This document shows positions 24,490-32,346 of a stretch of DNA of 64,000 bases, piece after piece (position 1 is the first letter of the stretch; every line of letters begins with the position of its first letter). The notes below the pieces were generated by a model that worked only from the letters and a program-made list of their open reading frames with translations, was not told the origin of the DNA and did not search any database. A program made the position numbers and the translations under genes. Source of the stretch: Sphingomonas sp. BGYR3 (lineage in GTDB: Bacteria > Pseudomonadota > Alphaproteobacteria > Sphingomonadales > Sphingomonadaceae); contig NZ_JANZNT010000001.1 in NCBI RefSeq assembly GCF_025153455.1, positions 1,178,001-1,242,000 on the forward strand. The letters run 5' to 3'.

Positions 24490-26154
24490 ATGCAGGAAAG
24501 CTATGATGCGATCGTCGTCGGATCGGGTGCGGGCGGCGGCATGGCGGCCTGGATGCTGACCCGGGCCGGCGCACGCGTCCTGATGCTGGAGGCTGGCCGC
24601 GACTATGACCCGAACGAGGCCCCGATGCTCAGCCCCTCGCGCGATGCGCCGCTGCGCGGGGTGGGCACGCCGGACAAGGATTTCGGCTATTATCTGGCTG
24701 CCGTCGATGGCGGATGGGACATTCCGGGCGAGCCCTATACCAAGGCGGAGGGGACCGATTTCCTCTGGTGGCGCAACCGGATGCTGGGCGGCCGCACCAA
24801 TCACTGGGGCCGCAATTCCTTCCGCATGGGGCCCTATGACTTCAAACCGTTCAGCCGCGACGGGCTGGGGGTGGACTGGCCGGTATCCTACGAGGAAATG
24901 GCCCCATGGTATGATCGCACCGAAACGGTCGTCGGCGTCTATGGCGACAATCCGGGGCTTGAAAACCATCCGGACAGCGGGCCGGGCGTGTTGCACGATC
25001 CGCCCAAGCCGCGGGCATGGGAACTGTTCCTGAAATCGGGCGGGGCAAAGGTCGGGATGCCCGTCATTCCCGCCCGCCGCGCCGTGCTGACGCGGCAGGT
25101 CGATGATCGCCAGCCCTGTTACTGGGCGTCCGATTGCGGGCGCGGCTGTGCCATCGGCGCGGCGTTTCAGACGACGACCTCGCTGATCCCCTATGCCAGG
25201 GCCACCGGCAAGCTGACGGTGCAGACCGACGCCATGGTTTATGAAGTGATGGTGGATCGCACCGGCAAGGCATCGGGCGTCCGCTATATCGACCGCAAGA
25301 CCCGCGCCCAGCGCGAGGCAAAGGCCCGCGTCGTCATCCTGTCCGCCAGCACGGGCGAAACCGCCCGCATCCTCCTGAATACCAAGGTTTCGGGCCGGTC
25401 AGAAGGGTTGGCCAATTCCAGCGGCCAGGTCGGGCGCAACCTGATGGACACGGTCGGATCGAACCTGTCGGCCAGTTTCCCCGCCTTGGAGGGGCGGCCC
25501 CGCTATAACGAGGACGGGGCCATGGGCCTCCACGTCTATGTCCCCTTCTGGCAGTATCAGGAGCAAAAGGCGGGCAAGCTCAATTTCGCGCGCGGCTATC
25601 ATATCGAACTCTATGGCGGGTTCGGCGAACCGGGGATGACGAGCCTGGATGGCTATGGCCCGTCGCTCCGCCGCGATGCCTGGCGCCAGTACGGCACCGG
25701 CATCGGCTTTGCCCTGCGCGGCGAAATGATCCCCAACGCGCAAAGCTGGTGCGAAATCGATCCGGTGGCCAAGGACAAGTTCGGCATCCCGGTGCTGAAA
25801 TTCCATTTCGGCCAGACCGATCAGGAGCGCAACATGGTGCAGCATTTCCGCCAGGCGGTCGGCGATCTGGTCACTGCCATGGGCGGCCGGCTGCACGACG
25901 CGGGGCCCATCGACCGCAGCATGGCCAAGGGCGGAGAGATCATTCACGAAGTCGGCACCGCCCGCATGGGCAGCGATCGGCGCACGTCGGTGACCGACAG
26001 CTATGGCCGCTGCTGGGATGTCGACAATCTCTATCTGGCGGACGGATCGGTCTTTGCGTCCAAGGCGCACAAGAATCCGACACTGACCATCATGGCGCTG
26101 GCCATGCGCACCGCCGATCATGTCGCGACGCGCCTGCGTCAGGGGGAATTGTGA
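24490..26154 (+). CDS. GMC-family FAD-dependent sugar dehydrogenase, catalytic subunit (set B)
   Basis: This 554-residue protein has the FAD motif GSGAGGGMAAWMLTRAG, the GGRTNHWGRNSFR region, a cysteine group (CYWASDCGRGC) aligned with that of set A, and C-terminal IIHEVGTARMG and NPTLTIMALAMR. It lacks its own leader. Its stop overlaps the start of the partner subunit gene (TGATG). It is a divergent paralogue of the GMC protein at 21819 and probably oxidises a related sugar, with electrons going to a cytochrome c. Confidence 0.88.
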   Translation: MQESYDAIVVGSGAGGGMAAWMLTRAGARVLMLEAGRDYDPNEAPMLSPSRDAPLRGVGTPDKDFGYYLAAVDGGWDIPGEPYTKAEGTDFLWWRNRMLGGRTNHWGRNSFRMGPYDFKPFSRDGLGVDWPVSYEEMAPWYDRTETVVGVYGDNPGLENHPDSGPGVLHDPPKPRAWELFLKSGGAKVGMPVIPARRAVLTRQVDDRQPCYWASDCGRGCAIGAAFQTTTSLIPYARATGKLTVQTDAMVYEVMVDRTGKASGVRYIDRKTRAQREAKARVVILSASTGETARILLNTKVSGRSEGLANSSGQVGRNLMDTVGSNLSASFPALEGRPRYNEDGAMGLHVYVPFWQYQEQKAGKLNFARGYHIELYGGFGEPGMTSLDGYGPSLRRDAWRQYGTGIGFALRGEMIPNAQSWCEIDPVAKDKFGIPVLKFHFGQTDQERNMVQHFRQAVGDLVTAMGGRLHDAGPIDRSMAKGGEIIHEVGTARMGSDRRTSVTDSYGRCWDVDNLYLADGSVFASKAHKNPTLTIMALAMRTADHVATRLRQGEL

Positions 26155-26837
26155 TGACCGGACCCGTGATGGATCGCCGCACGACGATCGCCTGGCTCGC
26201 CGCTGCCATGGCCAGCCTGCCCGCCGCCGCGCACGGCATGGGGCTTCAGGGGGTGAAATGGCCCGCGGACGCCCTGCCCCCGATCACCGCGCCCGGCTAT
26301 GGCGGCGATCCCGACCTGCTCGATCCAAAGGTGCCGTGGCCGCTCACCATGACTGCGGCGGAACGCGCGGCGACGACCGCGCTGGTCGACATGATGCTCC
26401 CCGCCGAACCCGCCATCGGCGCCAGTGCCGCCTCAGCGCTCGGCGTCCCGGCGTTCGTCGATGAATGGATCAGCGCGCCCTATCCCGCGCAACAGGACGA
26501 CCGGTCGCTGATCGTCCCCGGCCTTGCCTGGATCGATGCCGAAAGCACCGCCCGCTTCGGCAAGCCCTTTGCCGCGGTCACCAATGCCCAGCGCGCCGCG
26601 ATCTGCGACGACATCGCCTTTCGCGGACGGGTAAAGCCGGGGCTGGAGCAGGCGGCACGATTCTTCGACCGCGTGCGCTCGATCGCCCTGCTCGCTTATT
26701 ATTCGACGGAAGAAGGCTGGCAGCAGATCGGCTATCTGGGCAACACGCCGACCACCGGCCCCTATCCCGGCCCCACGACAGAGGCGCTGGCCCATCTGCG
26801 CGGTGTGCTGACAAAACTGGGCCTGCCGCCCGTCTGA
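26154..26837 (+). CDS. Gluconate 2-dehydrogenase subunit 3 family protein (set B)
   Basis: This 227-residue protein has a leader containing DRRTTIAWLAAAMASLPAAAHG, a twin-arginine-type signal. The subunit-3 fold follows (ALVDMMLPAEPAIGASAASALG, FDRVRSIALLAYYSTEEGW, and a PTTGPYPGP tail). The ATG at 26154 follows AGGGGGAATTGTG and shares a base with the GMC stop. It should escort the set B GMC subunit to the periplasm. It is longer than the set A small subunit. Confidence 0.87.
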   Translation: MTGPVMDRRTTIAWLAAAMASLPAAAHGMGLQGVKWPADALPPITAPGYGGDPDLLDPKVPWPLTMTAAERAATTALVDMMLPAEPAIGASAASALGVPAFVDEWISAPYPAQQDDRSLIVPGLAWIDAESTARFGKPFAAVTNAQRAAICDDIAFRGRVKPGLEQAARFFDRVRSIALLAYYSTEEGWQQIGYLGNTPTTGPYPGPTTEALAHLRGVLTKLGLPPV

Positions 26838-26847
26838 TCGGAAGTAA

Positions 26848-26924
26848 TGGCGCACCCAAGAGGATTCGAACCTCTGGCCTCTGCCTTCGGAGGGCAGCGC
26901 TCTATCCAGCTGAGCTATGGGTGC
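26848..26924 (-). tRNA. tRNA-Arg (CCG)
   Basis: On the minus strand the acceptor GCACCCA pairs with TGGGTGC, followed by the discriminator and encoded CCA. The anticodon stem-loop CTGCCCTCCGAAGGCAG gives anticodon CCG. The T-arm is AGGTTCGAATCCT. Confidence 0.95.
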
Positions 26925-26970
26925 GTGGTCAGGCCGGTTAGCAGAGCATTCCGCGCCGCGCCAGCCTGTT

Positions 26971-27378
26971 TTAGCGGCTTTGTCCTTCCAGCTTCACGGG
27001 CTGGAACGGGCCAAGGCCGCACGCGCCCGTCGGCTGCAATCCGGCCCCCTGCACGCTCAGCACGCGGATGATGTCCACCGAACACAGCTGGTTGATGCGC
27101 GTTTCATAGGAAAAGCGCCGCTCCAGTCCCAGCAACGGACAGCGGTTGGGCAAGGTGTTTCGATACATCTTGCCGCCCACCATCTCGAAATCGATCACCC
27201 GGTCCGAACGGACGTGCGACTGGCGAAGGCGGATGGTTGAGATGCAGTCGACCGGATCGCCCGTTGGTGTCGCGGCGGGGCGGACATCGGCCGCCTGCTG
27301 TTCGGCGCCGGCCTGATCGCGCGCGGTGGCGCATCCTGCGGCGGTCAACATCAGTGCGATCGGAATGATGGCACGCAT
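26971..27378 (-). CDS. Putative lipoprotein of unknown function
   Basis: This 135-residue protein has a lipoprotein signal ([16 protein letters not shown], lipobox TAAGC with Cys16). The mature part contains four cysteines (PVDCIST, NRCPLLG, QLCSVD, GACGLG) and no domain I can name. It lies three bases downstream of nth on the same strand and may be co-transcribed with it. Spaced cysteines suggest two disulfides in the periplasm. Confidence 0.75.
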   Translation of the reverse strand: MRAIIPIALMLTAAGCATARDQAGAEQQAADVRPAATPTGDPVDCISTIRLRQSHVRSDRVIDFEMVGGKMYRNTLPNRCPLLGLERRFSYETRINQLCSVDIIRVLSVQGAGLQPTGACGLGPFQPVKLEGQSR

Positions 27379-27381
27379 CGT

Positions 27382-28053
27382 TCAGCCCTCCTTTGCCGGC
27401 GTTCTGCGCTTTGCCGCGGGCGGCGGCGTCTTGGGCTTGAACGCACAGAAGGCCGCAACGTCGCATCGCCAGCATTCGGGCGTCCGCGCCTTGCAGACAT
27501 AGCGGCCGTGCAGAATCAGCCAGTGATGTGCGTTGAGCCGGAACGGCGCGGGCGTTGCCTTGTCCAGCTTCTTTTCCACCGCCAGCACCGTCTTGCCTTT
27601 GGCGAGGCCAGTGCGGTTGCCCACGCGAAAGATATGCGTATCGACCGCGAACGTCTCTGCCCCGAACGCACAGTTCATCACGACATTCGCCGTCTTTCGC
27701 CCCACGCCGGGCAGCGCCTCCAGCGCATCGCGGTCGTTCGGCACCTCGCTGCCATGATCGCGGATCAGCGCTTCGGACAGGGCGATGACATTCTTCGCCT
27801 TGGCATTGAACAGGCCGATGGTCTTGATGTGCTGTTTCAGCCCATCCTCGCCCAGCGCGACCATCTGTTCGGGCGTATGCACCTCGGCGAACAGCCGCCG
27901 GGTCGCCTTGTTCACCCCCACGTCGGTCGATTGCGCCGACAGGACGACCGCGACGAGCAGCTGGAAATGATTGCCATAGGCAAGCTCGGTTTCCGGCGAC
28001 GGGTTCGCCGCCGCCAGCTGCTCGTAAAATGCGATGACGTCCGCCTTTTTCAA
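27382..28053 (-). CDS. nth: Endonuclease III (DNA glycosylase/AP lyase)
   Basis: This 223-residue protein matches Nth. The helix-hairpin-helix is LEALPGVGRKTANVV, with the catalytic lysine in GRKTA. The catalytic aspartate is in VDTHIFRVGNR. The C-terminal four-cysteine Fe-S cluster is visible as CKARTPECWRCDVAAFC. It removes oxidised pyrimidines in base-excision repair. The TTG start overlaps the dapB stop (TTGA), which fits coupling; no in-frame ATG gives a better N-terminus. Confidence 0.95.
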   Translation of the reverse strand: MKKADVIAFYEQLAAANPSPETELAYGNHFQLLVAVVLSAQSTDVGVNKATRRLFAEVHTPEQMVALGEDGLKQHIKTIGLFNAKAKNVIALSEALIRDHGSEVPNDRDALEALPGVGRKTANVVMNCAFGAETFAVDTHIFRVGNRTGLAKGKTVLAVEKKLDKATPAPFRLNAHHWLILHGRYVCKARTPECWRCDVAAFCAFKPKTPPPAAKRRTPAKEG

Positions 28054-28778
28054 CGCGCAAGCACGTCCTGCATCGTGTACCGCCCGGCCGCCTTGCCGGT
28101 CAGCCACAGCGCGCCGCGCACTGCCCCGCGCGCAAAGATGGTACGGTCATAGGCCCGGTGGTTCAGCTCGATCACCTCGTCCGGCCCGGCGATGATGACG
28201 CTGTGATCGCCCGGGATCGTCCCGCCGCGCACGCTGGCAAATCCGATCGTGCCCGCCACCCGCTCTCCGGTCAGGCCAGCCCGGCCCGTCACGCCCACTT
28301 CGGCCAGCGTCGTCCCGCGCCCCTCGGCCGCCGCCTCGCCCAGCATCAGTGCGGTGCCCGACGGCGCGTCGCGCTTGGCGCTGTGATGCGCCTCGACGAT
28401 CTCGATATCCCATCCATCGCCCAGCCGCGACGCCGCCTGGCGCACCAGGTCGGTCAGCAGCGTGACGCCAAGCGAGGTATTGCCCGTCTGCAGCACCGCA
28501 ATCTCGCCCGCCGCCGCGTCAATCATCGCGTGATGCGCGTCGCTCAAGCCCGTGGTGCCGATCAGGATCGGCTTGCCCGCCCCCCGTGCGGCCAACAGAT
28601 TGGCCTCAAGCGCGGCGGGCACCGAAAAATCGATGAGCACGTCAGACACCGCCGCCACCGCTGCCGGGTCGCCGCCCGCATCGCCGCGGCCCGCGATCGC
28701 CACGCCCATGCGCTCCGCCACCGCCGCGATGGCCAGCCCCATGCGCCCGTCCGCGCCAAAAATGCCGATGCCGGTCAT
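28050..28778 (-). CDS. dapB: 4-hydroxy-tetrahydrodipicolinate reductase
   Basis: This 242-residue protein matches DapB of the lysine/diaminopimelate pathway. Marks are the nucleotide-binding GIFGADGRMG, the LIGTTGLSDAH region, the catalytic EAHHSAKRDAPSGTAL with the HHxxK pattern, and the C-terminal ARGAVRGALWLTGK. The ATG at 28778 follows AAGGAACGG; a 20-residue upstream extension is open but lacks a signal. It overlaps nth by four bases. Confidence 0.96.
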   Translation of the reverse strand: MTGIGIFGADGRMGLAIAAVAERMGVAIAGRGDAGGDPAAVAAVSDVLIDFSVPAALEANLLAARGAGKPILIGTTGLSDAHHAMIDAAAGEIAVLQTGNTSLGVTLLTDLVRQAASRLGDGWDIEIVEAHHSAKRDAPSGTALMLGEAAAEGRGTTLAEVGVTGRAGLTGERVAGTIGFASVRGGTIPGDHSVIIAGPDEVIELNHRAYDRTIFARGAVRGALWLTGKAAGRYTMQDVLAR

Positions 28779-28865
28779 GCCGTTCCTTGTGTCTGCTGCA
28801 ATCATCGGGGGCATAGCAGCGGCAACCGGACGACCCAAGGGCGGATTGCAGCGCCCGCCCCCTGC

Positions 28866-29630
28866 TCAACCGATCAGGATCGCGCCCGCCACCGCCATGA
28901 TCATCAGCGCGAACAGACGCCGCGCCACACCCGCACGGCTCGCCAGCCACCGCACCATCGGCATCGCCGCCACGGTGCCCAGCGCTCCGCCCGCCACCAG
29001 CGCGCCGAACAACGCCCAGTCGACCGAACTGGACAGGGCATAGCTGGCACTGGTCGCGCCGCCGAACAGGGTGACCGACACGAGGCTGGATGCCGCAGCA
29101 TTGGCGATGGTCATGCCGGTTGCCGCCATCAGGCCCGGCGCGATCAGGAACCCGCCGCCAATGCCGAAAAACCCGGCGGCCAGCCCCGCGCCCAGCCCCG
29201 CCAGCGCCAGTTTCGGCACCATGGCAGGGGACAGGTGCACCGCCGGATCGCCCTCGCTCCTGCGCGGGATCATCATCGACACCGCAATCGCGATCATCGC
29301 CAGCGCGAACCAGTTGAGCAGCGCCGCGCCGTCGGTTTGCTTGCCAACCTCCGCACCGATCATCGCACCCGCCAGGCCCGCCACCGCAAACACGCTGGCG
29401 CACGGCCACTTCACTGTCCCCGCCCGTGCCTGCGCCGTCAGGCCGACGGCAGCATTCACCGCCACCGCCGCTGCCGATGTACCGATCGCCAGATGCGTGT
29501 CGGCAACGCCGACGACATAGATCAGCCACGGCGTCGCCAGCACTGACCCGCCCCCGCCGAACAGCGTCAGCAATAGGCCGACCAGCGCCCCGCCCAGCGC
29601 CGCCAGCATCAGGGTTTCGGGCGCATCCAT
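28866..29630 (-). CDS. TauE/SafE-family (TSUP) anion exporter
   Basis: This 254-residue membrane protein has the two-fold repeated pattern of TSUP carriers (LLTLFGGGGSVLATPWLIYVVG early and GFFGIGGGFLIAPGLM late) and about eight hydrophobic segments. TSUP proteins move sulfite, sulfonates or related sulfur anions. It lies four bases after the rhodanese gene in an operon headed by a SqrR/BigR-like repressor, so export of sulfite or thiosulfate from sulfide oxidation is likely. Confidence 0.9.
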   Translation of the reverse strand: MDAPETLMLAALGGALVGLLLTLFGGGGSVLATPWLIYVVGVADTHLAIGTSAAAVAVNAAVGLTAQARAGTVKWPCASVFAVAGLAGAMIGAEVGKQTDGAALLNWFALAMIAIAVSMMIPRRSEGDPAVHLSPAMVPKLALAGLGAGLAAGFFGIGGGFLIAPGLMAATGMTIANAAASSLVSVTLFGGATSASYALSSSVDWALFGALVAGGALGTVAAMPMVRWLASRAGVARRLFALMIMAVAGAILIG

Positions 29631-29634
29631 CGCA

Positions 29635-30150
29635 TCAGGCCGTCCGGCGATTCCACGGGGCGAGCATCAGCAGCCGCGCCATGCCACAAAATCCGGTTGC
29701 CCCCGCAAAGGTCAGGCCCGCGCCGACAAACGTCGAAAGGGCAAGCCAGCCCGGCGCGACGAACAGGCCGAGCAGGACACCGATCAGGACCAGCGATCCC
29801 GCCGCGATCTGCACCTGCCGCATGATCTCCAGCGGTGCCTTGGCATCGGTCACCACCGGCAGACCCGCCTGTTCCCACGCATCGACGCCGCCCGCCAGCA
29901 CATAGGCTGTGCCCGGCACCGCGGCGGCCAGCCGGTCGCACGCCCCCGCCGTCCGCATCCCCGTTCGACAGGTAAAGATCGCCTCTGCCCCGCCCGGTGC
30001 GGCGAATTGTCCGGCGGACAGCGGCCGCGACAGCGCGCCAGACACATGGCGGCGGGCAAACTCGTCCGCCTCGCGAATGTCGATCAGCACGGCCTGCCCG
30101 GCATCCATCCGGGCACGGGCCTGTTCGGGGCTCAGGGAAATTAGGGTCAT
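29635..30150 (-). CDS. Rhodanese with C-terminal membrane domain (YgaP-like)
   Basis: This 171-residue protein has an N-terminal rhodanese domain (LIDIREADEFARRHVSGA, active-site loop CRTGMR with the persulfide-carrying cysteine). Two membrane segments of the DUF2892 kind follow (VLIGVLLGLFVAPGW and TFVGAGLTFAGATGFCG). This is the YgaP architecture. It transfers sulfane sulfur at the membrane. The ATG overlaps the upstream arsR-type stop by one base (TGATG). Confidence 0.92.
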   Translation of the reverse strand: MTLISLSPEQARARMDAGQAVLIDIREADEFARRHVSGALSRPLSAGQFAAPGGAEAIFTCRTGMRTAGACDRLAAAVPGTAYVLAGGVDAWEQAGLPVVTDAKAPLEIMRQVQIAAGSLVLIGVLLGLFVAPGWLALSTFVGAGLTFAGATGFCGMARLLMLAPWNRRTA

Positions 30151-30482
30151 CACACGCACTCCGGGTCTGGGGGGCAATAGATCTCGGCCAGCGTGCCCAT
30201 CACCTTCAGCGCGGCGGGGTCGGCGATCCGGTAATGGATCGCCTGCCCCTCGCGCCGGGTGGCCAGCACCCCGTCCTCGCGCAGCATCGCCAGATGCTGG
30301 GACAGCGCCGACTGGCTGATGCCGACGCGCCGCTGCAATTCGCTCACCGGCAATTCGCCGCCATCGGCCAGCTGGCACAGCACCATCAGCCGCCGCTCAT
30401 TGGCAAGCAGGCGCAGCAGGGCCGCGGCACGCGAAGCGCTGGCTTCGAAAACGGCGCGGTCGAAACGGGTCAGGTCAAGCAT
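30150..30482 (-). CDS. ArsR/SmtB-family persulfide-responsive repressor (SqrR/BigR-like)
   Basis: This protein of about 110 residues has a winged helix (ELQRRVGISQSALSQHLAMLREDGVL). From the ATG at 30482 it has cysteines at 36 (VLCQLADGG) and 102 (EIYCPPD), plus Cys108 near the end. SqrR and BigR sense sulfane sulfur through two cysteines 66 residues apart, the same spacing as Cys36-Cys102. An ATG 18 codons upstream would place coding sequence in the AT-rich operator zone and is less likely. It is divergent from the ETHE1-like hydrolase gene and heads the rhodanese-TSUP operon, so it probably represses both transcripts. Confidence 0.88.
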   Translation of the reverse strand: MLDLTRFDRAVFEASASRAAALLRLLANERRLMVLCQLADGGELPVSELQRRVGISQSALSQHLAMLREDGVLATRREGQAIHYRIADPAALKVMGTLAEIYCPPDPECV

Positions 30483-30547
30483 GACGTGGAATATATCAGT
30501 TGAATCTAATTTAGCAAGTTCTAATATAATGGCCAAGGAGATTGACC
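30483..30547. promoter_or_regulatory. AT-rich divergent promoter/operator between the SqrR-like and ETHE1-like genes
   Basis: This 65-base region is markedly AT-rich in a GC-rich genome. It contains related elements GTTGAATCTAATT and AAGTTCTAATATAA. An AT-rich operator between the repressor and the hydrolase is expected for BigR/SqrR-type control. AAGGAG at 30535 serves the hydrolase gene. Confidence 0.55.
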
Positions 30548-31408
30548 ATGCATCCCATCGTCCACGGCTTTTTCGATCCCGCCACCAACACGGTCAGCTA
30601 TGTCGTGCATGATCCCGCGACCCGCATGGCCGCGATCATCGACCCGGTGCTGGATTTCACGCCCAATAACGGCCGTACCGGCACGGCCAGCGCCGATGCG
30701 CTGCTCGCTCATGTCCGCGACCATGGCCTGACCGTGCAGTGGCTGCTCGAAACGCACGCCCATGCCGATCACCTCTCGGCGGCACACTGGCTGCGCGGAC
30801 GCACCGGCGCGCCCATCGTCATTGGTGGCCATATCGCTGACGTGCAGCAGATTTTCGCCCCGCTGTTCGGCGCGGACGACGTGACCCCGGACGGCAGCGT
30901 GTTCGACCGGCTCGTCAGCAATGGCGACACCCTGCCGCTCGGCGATCTGACCATCGACGTGATCCATACGCCGGGCCATACGCCCGCCTGTGTCAGCTAT
31001 CATGTCGGGGATGCGCTGTTCGTCGGCGACACGCTGTTCATGCCGGACTATGGCACCGCCCGCGCGGACTTTCCCGGCGGCGATGCGGCGATGCTGTATC
31101 GCTCGATCCGGCGGCTGCTCGCCCTGCCCCCCGAAACCCGGATGTTCGTCGGCCATGACTATTTGCCGTCCTCACGTGCCGACCATGCGTTTGAAACGAC
31201 GGTCGGCGATCAGCGCGCGCACAACATCCATGTCCATGACGGGGTCGGCGAGGCGGACTTTGTCGCGATGCGCACCGCCCGCGACGCCCGGCTCGACGCT
31301 CCGCGCCTGATCCTGCCTTCCCTGCAAGTGAACATCCGCGCCGGTGCCATGCCGCCCCCTTCGCCCACGGGTCAGGTCTATCTGCGCATCCCCCTCAACG
31401 CGATCTGA
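30548..31408 (+). CDS. ETHE1/Blh-type metallo-beta-lactamase-fold persulfide dioxygenase
   Basis: This 286-residue protein shows the metal site THAHADHLSAA, TPGHTPACVSYHVGDALFVGDTLF and FVGHDYLPS, the pattern of ETHE1-like and Blh persulfide dioxygenases. It oxidises glutathione persulfide to sulfite. The ATG at 30548 follows AAGGAG by seven bases. Divergence from the SqrR-like repressor gene and a nearby rhodanese and TSUP carrier form a complete sulfide-detoxification module except for a visible sulfide:quinone reductase. Confidence 0.92.
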   Translation: MHPIVHGFFDPATNTVSYVVHDPATRMAAIIDPVLDFTPNNGRTGTASADALLAHVRDHGLTVQWLLETHAHADHLSAAHWLRGRTGAPIVIGGHIADVQQIFAPLFGADDVTPDGSVFDRLVSNGDTLPLGDLTIDVIHTPGHTPACVSYHVGDALFVGDTLFMPDYGTARADFPGGDAAMLYRSIRRLLALPPETRMFVGHDYLPSSRADHAFETTVGDQRAHNIHVHDGVGEADFVAMRTARDARLDAPRLILPSLQVNIRAGAMPPPSPTGQVYLRIPLNAI

Positions 31409-31521
31409 CGGGTCGGTGCAGAGCCACTCGCAATGTTGGATTTGGCCTGCTTAACTGCGGCCATGCCCATGCCGCGCTCCGCCCCCCGCCCCGCCAGTCG
31501 CACCGCAGCGAAACCCTCACG

Positions 31522-31574
31522 TTTGACAGTCGTCCTGCGTGCAAAACCCGTTCAATGTGTCAAAACTGTCAGCC
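31522..31574. repeat. Inverted repeat upstream of the sirtuin gene
   Basis: TGACAGT near 31522 and ACTGTCA near 31566 are complementary and separated by about 35 bases, immediately before the sirtuin start. They could be operator half-sites, but only two copies are seen. Confidence 0.3.
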
Positions 31575-31581
31575 GTCAGCC

Positions 31582-32307
31582 ATGACAAGCGACCTCCGAT
31601 CCATCGTCATCCTGACCGGGGCTGGCATCTCCGCCGAAAGCGGGATCGCCACCTTTCGCGGCCCCGGCGGGTTGTGGGAGGGACACCGGGTCGAGGATGT
31701 GTGCACGCCGCAGGCGCTGGCCGCCGATCCCGATCTCGTCCACCGTTTCTACGATCTGCGCCGTGCCGCGCTGGCGACCGTCGAACCGAACGCGGCCCAC
31801 CACGCGCTTGCCCGGCTCGATGCCGAATGGCCCGGCAACCTGCTGCTGGTCACCCAGAATGTCGACGATCTGCACGAACGAGCCGGGTCCCGTCGCCTGA
31901 TCCATATGCATGGCGAGCTGAAGTCCGCCCTGTGCGCCGCCTGCGATCACCGCCAGCCGCATGACGGCGACCTGCCGCCCGGAAGTGTCTGCCCCGCCTG
32001 CACCGCCCCGGCCATGCGGCCGGACATCGTGTTCTTCGGCGAAATCCCCTACCGGATGGATGAAATCGAAACCGCGATCCGCGATGCCGACCTGTTCGTT
32101 TCCATTGGCACTTCCGGCGCAGTCTATCCGGCTGCGGGTTTTGTCCAGACCGCGCGCTATGTCGGCGCCCGCACACTGGAAATGAACCTCGATCCCTCGG
32201 CGGGCAGCATCTTCTTCCACGAAAGCCGCATGGGGCCCGCCGGCGAACTGGTGCCCGCCTGGGTGGAGGAAATGCTTGGTGCGGCCACCCCAACCCGCTC
32301 AAGCTGA
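31582..32307 (+). CDS. cobB: NAD-dependent protein deacylase, sirtuin (CobB type)
   Basis: This 241-residue sirtuin has the NAD site GAGISAESGIATFRGP, the TQNVDDLH motif and the catalytic histidine in IHMHGEL. The zinc cysteines are CAACDH...CPAC. YDLRR gives the Tyr-x-x-Arg pair of class III sirtuins that remove succinyl or malonyl groups. The start at 31582 has no strong ribosome-binding site; an ATG at 31555 would add a cysteine-containing extension. The last codons lie within a dispersed repeat element. Confidence 0.92.
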   Translation: MTSDLRSIVILTGAGISAESGIATFRGPGGLWEGHRVEDVCTPQALAADPDLVHRFYDLRRAALATVEPNAAHHALARLDAEWPGNLLLVTQNVDDLHERAGSRRLIHMHGELKSALCAACDHRQPHDGDLPPGSVCPACTAPAMRPDIVFFGEIPYRMDEIETAIRDADLFVSIGTSGAVYPAAGFVQTARYVGARTLEMNLDPSAGSIFFHESRMGPAGELVPAWVEEMLGAATPTRSS

Positions 32308-32326
32308 GCCTGTCGAAGCATGAGCC
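32297..32326. repeat. Sphingomonad-type dispersed repeat copy
   Basis: The sequence CTCAAGCTGAGCCTGTCGAAG followed by CATGAGC matches the 'GCTGAGCCTGTCGAAG' element that I know to be scattered in sphingomonad genomes. It overlaps the last codons of the sirtuin gene, so the repeat has contributed the C-terminus. Confidence 0.6.
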
Positions 32327-32346
32327 TGCCGCCCGTTAGCAGCACG

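Noticed and set aside
26837..26924. Tail of the sugar locus next to tRNA-Arg, as if an island had integrated there.
   Set aside because: No integrase gene and no direct repeat of the tRNA 3' end is seen in 13-27 kb, and codon use in the locus matches the surroundings by eye.
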